DNA of 8,295 nt from an uncultured Ventosimonas sp. (GTDB lineage Bacteria > Pseudomonadota > Gammaproteobacteria > Pseudomonadales > Pseudomonadaceae): positions 1-8,295 of the forward strand of contig CALYQH010000049.1 in assembly GCA_945283395.1 (NCBI GenBank), given 5' to 3'. Below the pieces are notes generated by a model that was not told the origin of the DNA, ran no database searches, and worked only from the letters and a program-made list of their open reading frames with translations. Position numbers and translations under genes: made by a program. Shown piece after piece: positions 6,593 to 8,295 of this stretch; position 1 is the first letter of the stretch; every line of letters starts with the position of its first letter.

Positions 6593-8295
6593 ATGACTGA
6601 TCAAAAACATCCCGATGATGTAATTATTGAAGAAGTAATAGAACAGCCTAAAACACAAATAACTGTTCCGAACCCCTCTTATCCTGAAAAAGTATATGTT
6701 ATTCCTATTCATAATAGGCCATTTTTTCCCGCCCAAGTACTACCTGTCATTGTTAATGAAAATCCTTGGGAAGAGACGTTAAGACGTGTTGCGAAAACAG
6801 AGCATCACTCCATAGCTATTTTTTATAGCAATACCCCATTTGATAAAGCTTTTAACATTGAAAGCTTACCCGCATATGGCACTCTAGTAAAAATTCACCA
6901 TGTTAGTAAAGAAAATGACAAAATTCAATTTGTAGCGCAAGGTATTACTCGAGTTAAAATAAAAGGTTTTCTTAATCATAAGCCGCCCTACTTAGCAGAA
7001 GTAGAGTACCCTAAGAAAGATGATGTTGAGCCTAGCAATGAGATTAGAGCTTACGGCATGGCTATTATTAATGCCATTAAAGAATTATTACCATTAAATC
7101 CTCTCTATAGCGAAGAGTTAAAGAATTATCTAAACAGATTTAGCCCTAATGAACCCTCCCCTTTAACTGATTTTGCTGCCACTCTAACCACAGCTGAGGC
7201 TGACGAACTACAAAAAGTATTAGCTACTATTCCCATACTAAAACGCATGGAAAGAGTTTTACCATTATTAAGGCGTGAAGTGGAAGTAGCTCGTCTACAA
7301 AACCAACTGTCTAATGAAGTTAATGAAAAAATTAGCAAAAATCAAAGAGACTTTTTTCTCAAAGAGCAATTAAAAATCATCCAACGAGAATTAGGTATTA
7401 GTAAAGATGATAAAAGTGCTGATGTAGATGAATTTAAATCTCGTTTAATTAATAAAATACTTCCTGAACAAGCACAAAAACGCATTGATGAAGAGCTGCA
7501 TAAACTTTCTTTATTAGAAACAGGTTCACCAGAATATGCTGTTACTCGCAATTACCTAGACTGGGCAACTGCCTTGCCTTGGGGGGTGGTAGGTAAAGAT
7601 AAATTAGATCTATCTTATGCTCAGAAGGTTTTAGATAAACACCATACAGGGTTAGCTGATGTTAAAGATCGGATCCTTGAATTTTTAGCAGTAGGAACCT
7701 TTAAAGGTGAAATTAACGGTTCTATTATTTTGCTAGTGGGCCCTCCTGGAGTAGGTAAAACTAGTATAGGCAAATCTATTGCCGAGGCATTAGCAAGACC
7801 TTTCTATCGTTTTAGTTTAGGTGGCATGAGAGACGAAGCAGAAATTAAAGGTCATCGTCGTACCTATATAGGAGCACAACCTGGAAAGCTAGTACAGGCA
7901 TTGAAAGAAGTCGAGGTAATGAATCCCGTTATCATGCTAGATGAAATAGATAAAATGGGACAAAGTTATCAAGGTGATCCAGCTTCAGCATTACTTGAAA
8001 CCTTAGACCCTGAACAAAATGTTAACTTTTTAGATCACTATCTTGATCTAAGGCTTGACCTATCAAAAGTATTATTTGTTTGCACTGCTAACACATTAGA
8101 CTCCATTCCTGGACCATTACTAGACCGCATGGAAGTTATCAGGCTAGCAGGTTATATCACTGAAGAAAAGCTAGCTATTGCCAAAAAGCACCTATGGCCA
8201 AAACAGCTCGAAAAAGCTGGTGTTAATAACAGAAGAATTAGCATTACTGATAGTGCATTGAAAGCTATCATAGAAGGTTATGCCCGTGAATCTGG
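6593..8295 (+). CDS. lon: Lon-family ATP-dependent protease, AsrA-like (3' end outside window)
   Basis: This is the first 567 residues of a Lon protease, a cytoplasmic hexamer that unfolds and degrades damaged or regulatory proteins. The N-terminal substrate-binding (LAN) domain starts VYVIPIHNRPFFPAQVLPVIV (34-54). A helical linker follows (RDFFLKEQLKIIQRELG, 252-268; GSPEYAVTRNYLDWATALPW, 311-330). The AAA+ module has Walker A GPPGVGKT (383-390), GGMRDEAEIKGHRRTYIGA (410-428), Walker B VIMLDEID (446-453), sensor-1 TAN (498-500) and an arginine-finger region PLLDRMEVI (508-516). Roughly 230 residues, including the Ser-Lys protease domain, lie beyond the window, so activity cannot be judged. 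The HNRPFFPAQVLP start and NTLDSIPGPLL resemble the second Lon of Pseudomonas (AsrA) more than E. coli Lon, as far as I remember those sequences. ATG 6593 has a weak CGGA site 7 nt upstream. It follows trkH by 87 bp. Confidence 0.93.
   Translation, partial: MTDQKHPDDVIIEEVIEQPKTQITVPNPSYPEKVYVIPIHNRPFFPAQVLPVIVNENPWEETLRRVAKTEHHSIAIFYSNTPFDKAFNIESLPAYGTLVKIHHVSKENDKIQFVAQGITRVKIKGFLNHKPPYLAEVEYPKKDDVEPSNEIRAYGMAIINAIKELLPLNPLYSEELKNYLNRFSPNEPSPLTDFAATLTTAEADELQKVLATIPILKRMERVLPLLRREVEVARLQNQLSNEVNEKISKNQRDFFLKEQLKIIQRELGISKDDKSADVDEFKSRLINKILPEQAQKRIDEELHKLSLLETGSPEYAVTRNYLDWATALPWGVVGKDKLDLSYAQKVLDKHHTGLADVKDRILEFLAVGTFKGEINGSIILLVGPPGVGKTSIGKSIAEALARPFYRFSLGGMRDEAEIKGHRRTYIGAQPGKLVQALKEVEVMNPVIMLDEIDKMGQSYQGDPASALLETLDPEQNVNFLDHYLDLRLDLSKVLFVCTANTLDSIPGPLLDRMEVIRLAGYITEEKLAIAKKHLWPKQLEKAGVNNRRISITDSALKAIIEGYARES

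Noticed and set aside
7126..7551. Two antisense frames of about 70 codons within the Lon gene.
   Set aside because: They are Ser-rich mirror translations of the Lon helical region, with no family resemblance or ribosome binding sites.
1..8295. CRISPR arrays, insertion sequences, prophage, toxin-antitoxin, tRNA or defence genes.
   Set aside because: No spaced direct repeats, terminal inverted repeats, transposase or integrase motifs, cloverleaf signals or short paired toxin-antitoxin genes were seen. The coding content is housekeeping throughout.

Overview
The window looks like a stretch of core chromosome from an AT-rich gammaproteobacterium. The protein motifs, the order ffh / rpsP-rimM-trmD-rplS, and a Lon protein whose N-terminus resembles the second (AsrA-type) Lon of Pseudomonas all suggest a low-GC relative of the Pseudomonadaceae. 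That placement is inferred from remembered family sequences, not from a search. No phage, transposon, CRISPR, tRNA or rRNA signal was seen. I found no undescribed multi-gene system; the points of interest are regulatory.

Left part (1-1015): the 3' end of a large YhdP/AsmA-like envelope lipid-transport gene on the + strand, then about 300 bp without a convincing gene. This gap holds a candidate + strand promoter and a 29-codon ORF. It ends in the GC-rich hairpin that terminates the convergent ribosomal-protein operon.

Centre (1016-4525, all on the - strand, so read right to left): ffh (SRP GTPase), then the classic rpsP-rimM-trmD-rplS cluster. The four cluster genes are 16-30 nt apart and probably co-transcribed from a promoter in the 153-bp ffh-rpsP gap. 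They link two ribosomal proteins (bS16, bL19), a 30S maturation factor and the tRNA m1G37 methyltransferase. Ffh adds co-translational membrane targeting, so the block concerns translation and membrane protein delivery.

Right part (4526-8295): a 522-bp very AT-rich divergent region separates ffh from trkH, with an outward-facing promoter candidate for each. trkH (potassium channel subunit, complete) is followed after 87 bp by a Lon-family ATP-dependent protease cut by the window end. Just before the protease is a near-consensus heat-shock (sigma-32) promoter, TTGAAA-13 nt-CCCCATCTA, suggesting that it is a heat-shock gene expressed independently of trkH.
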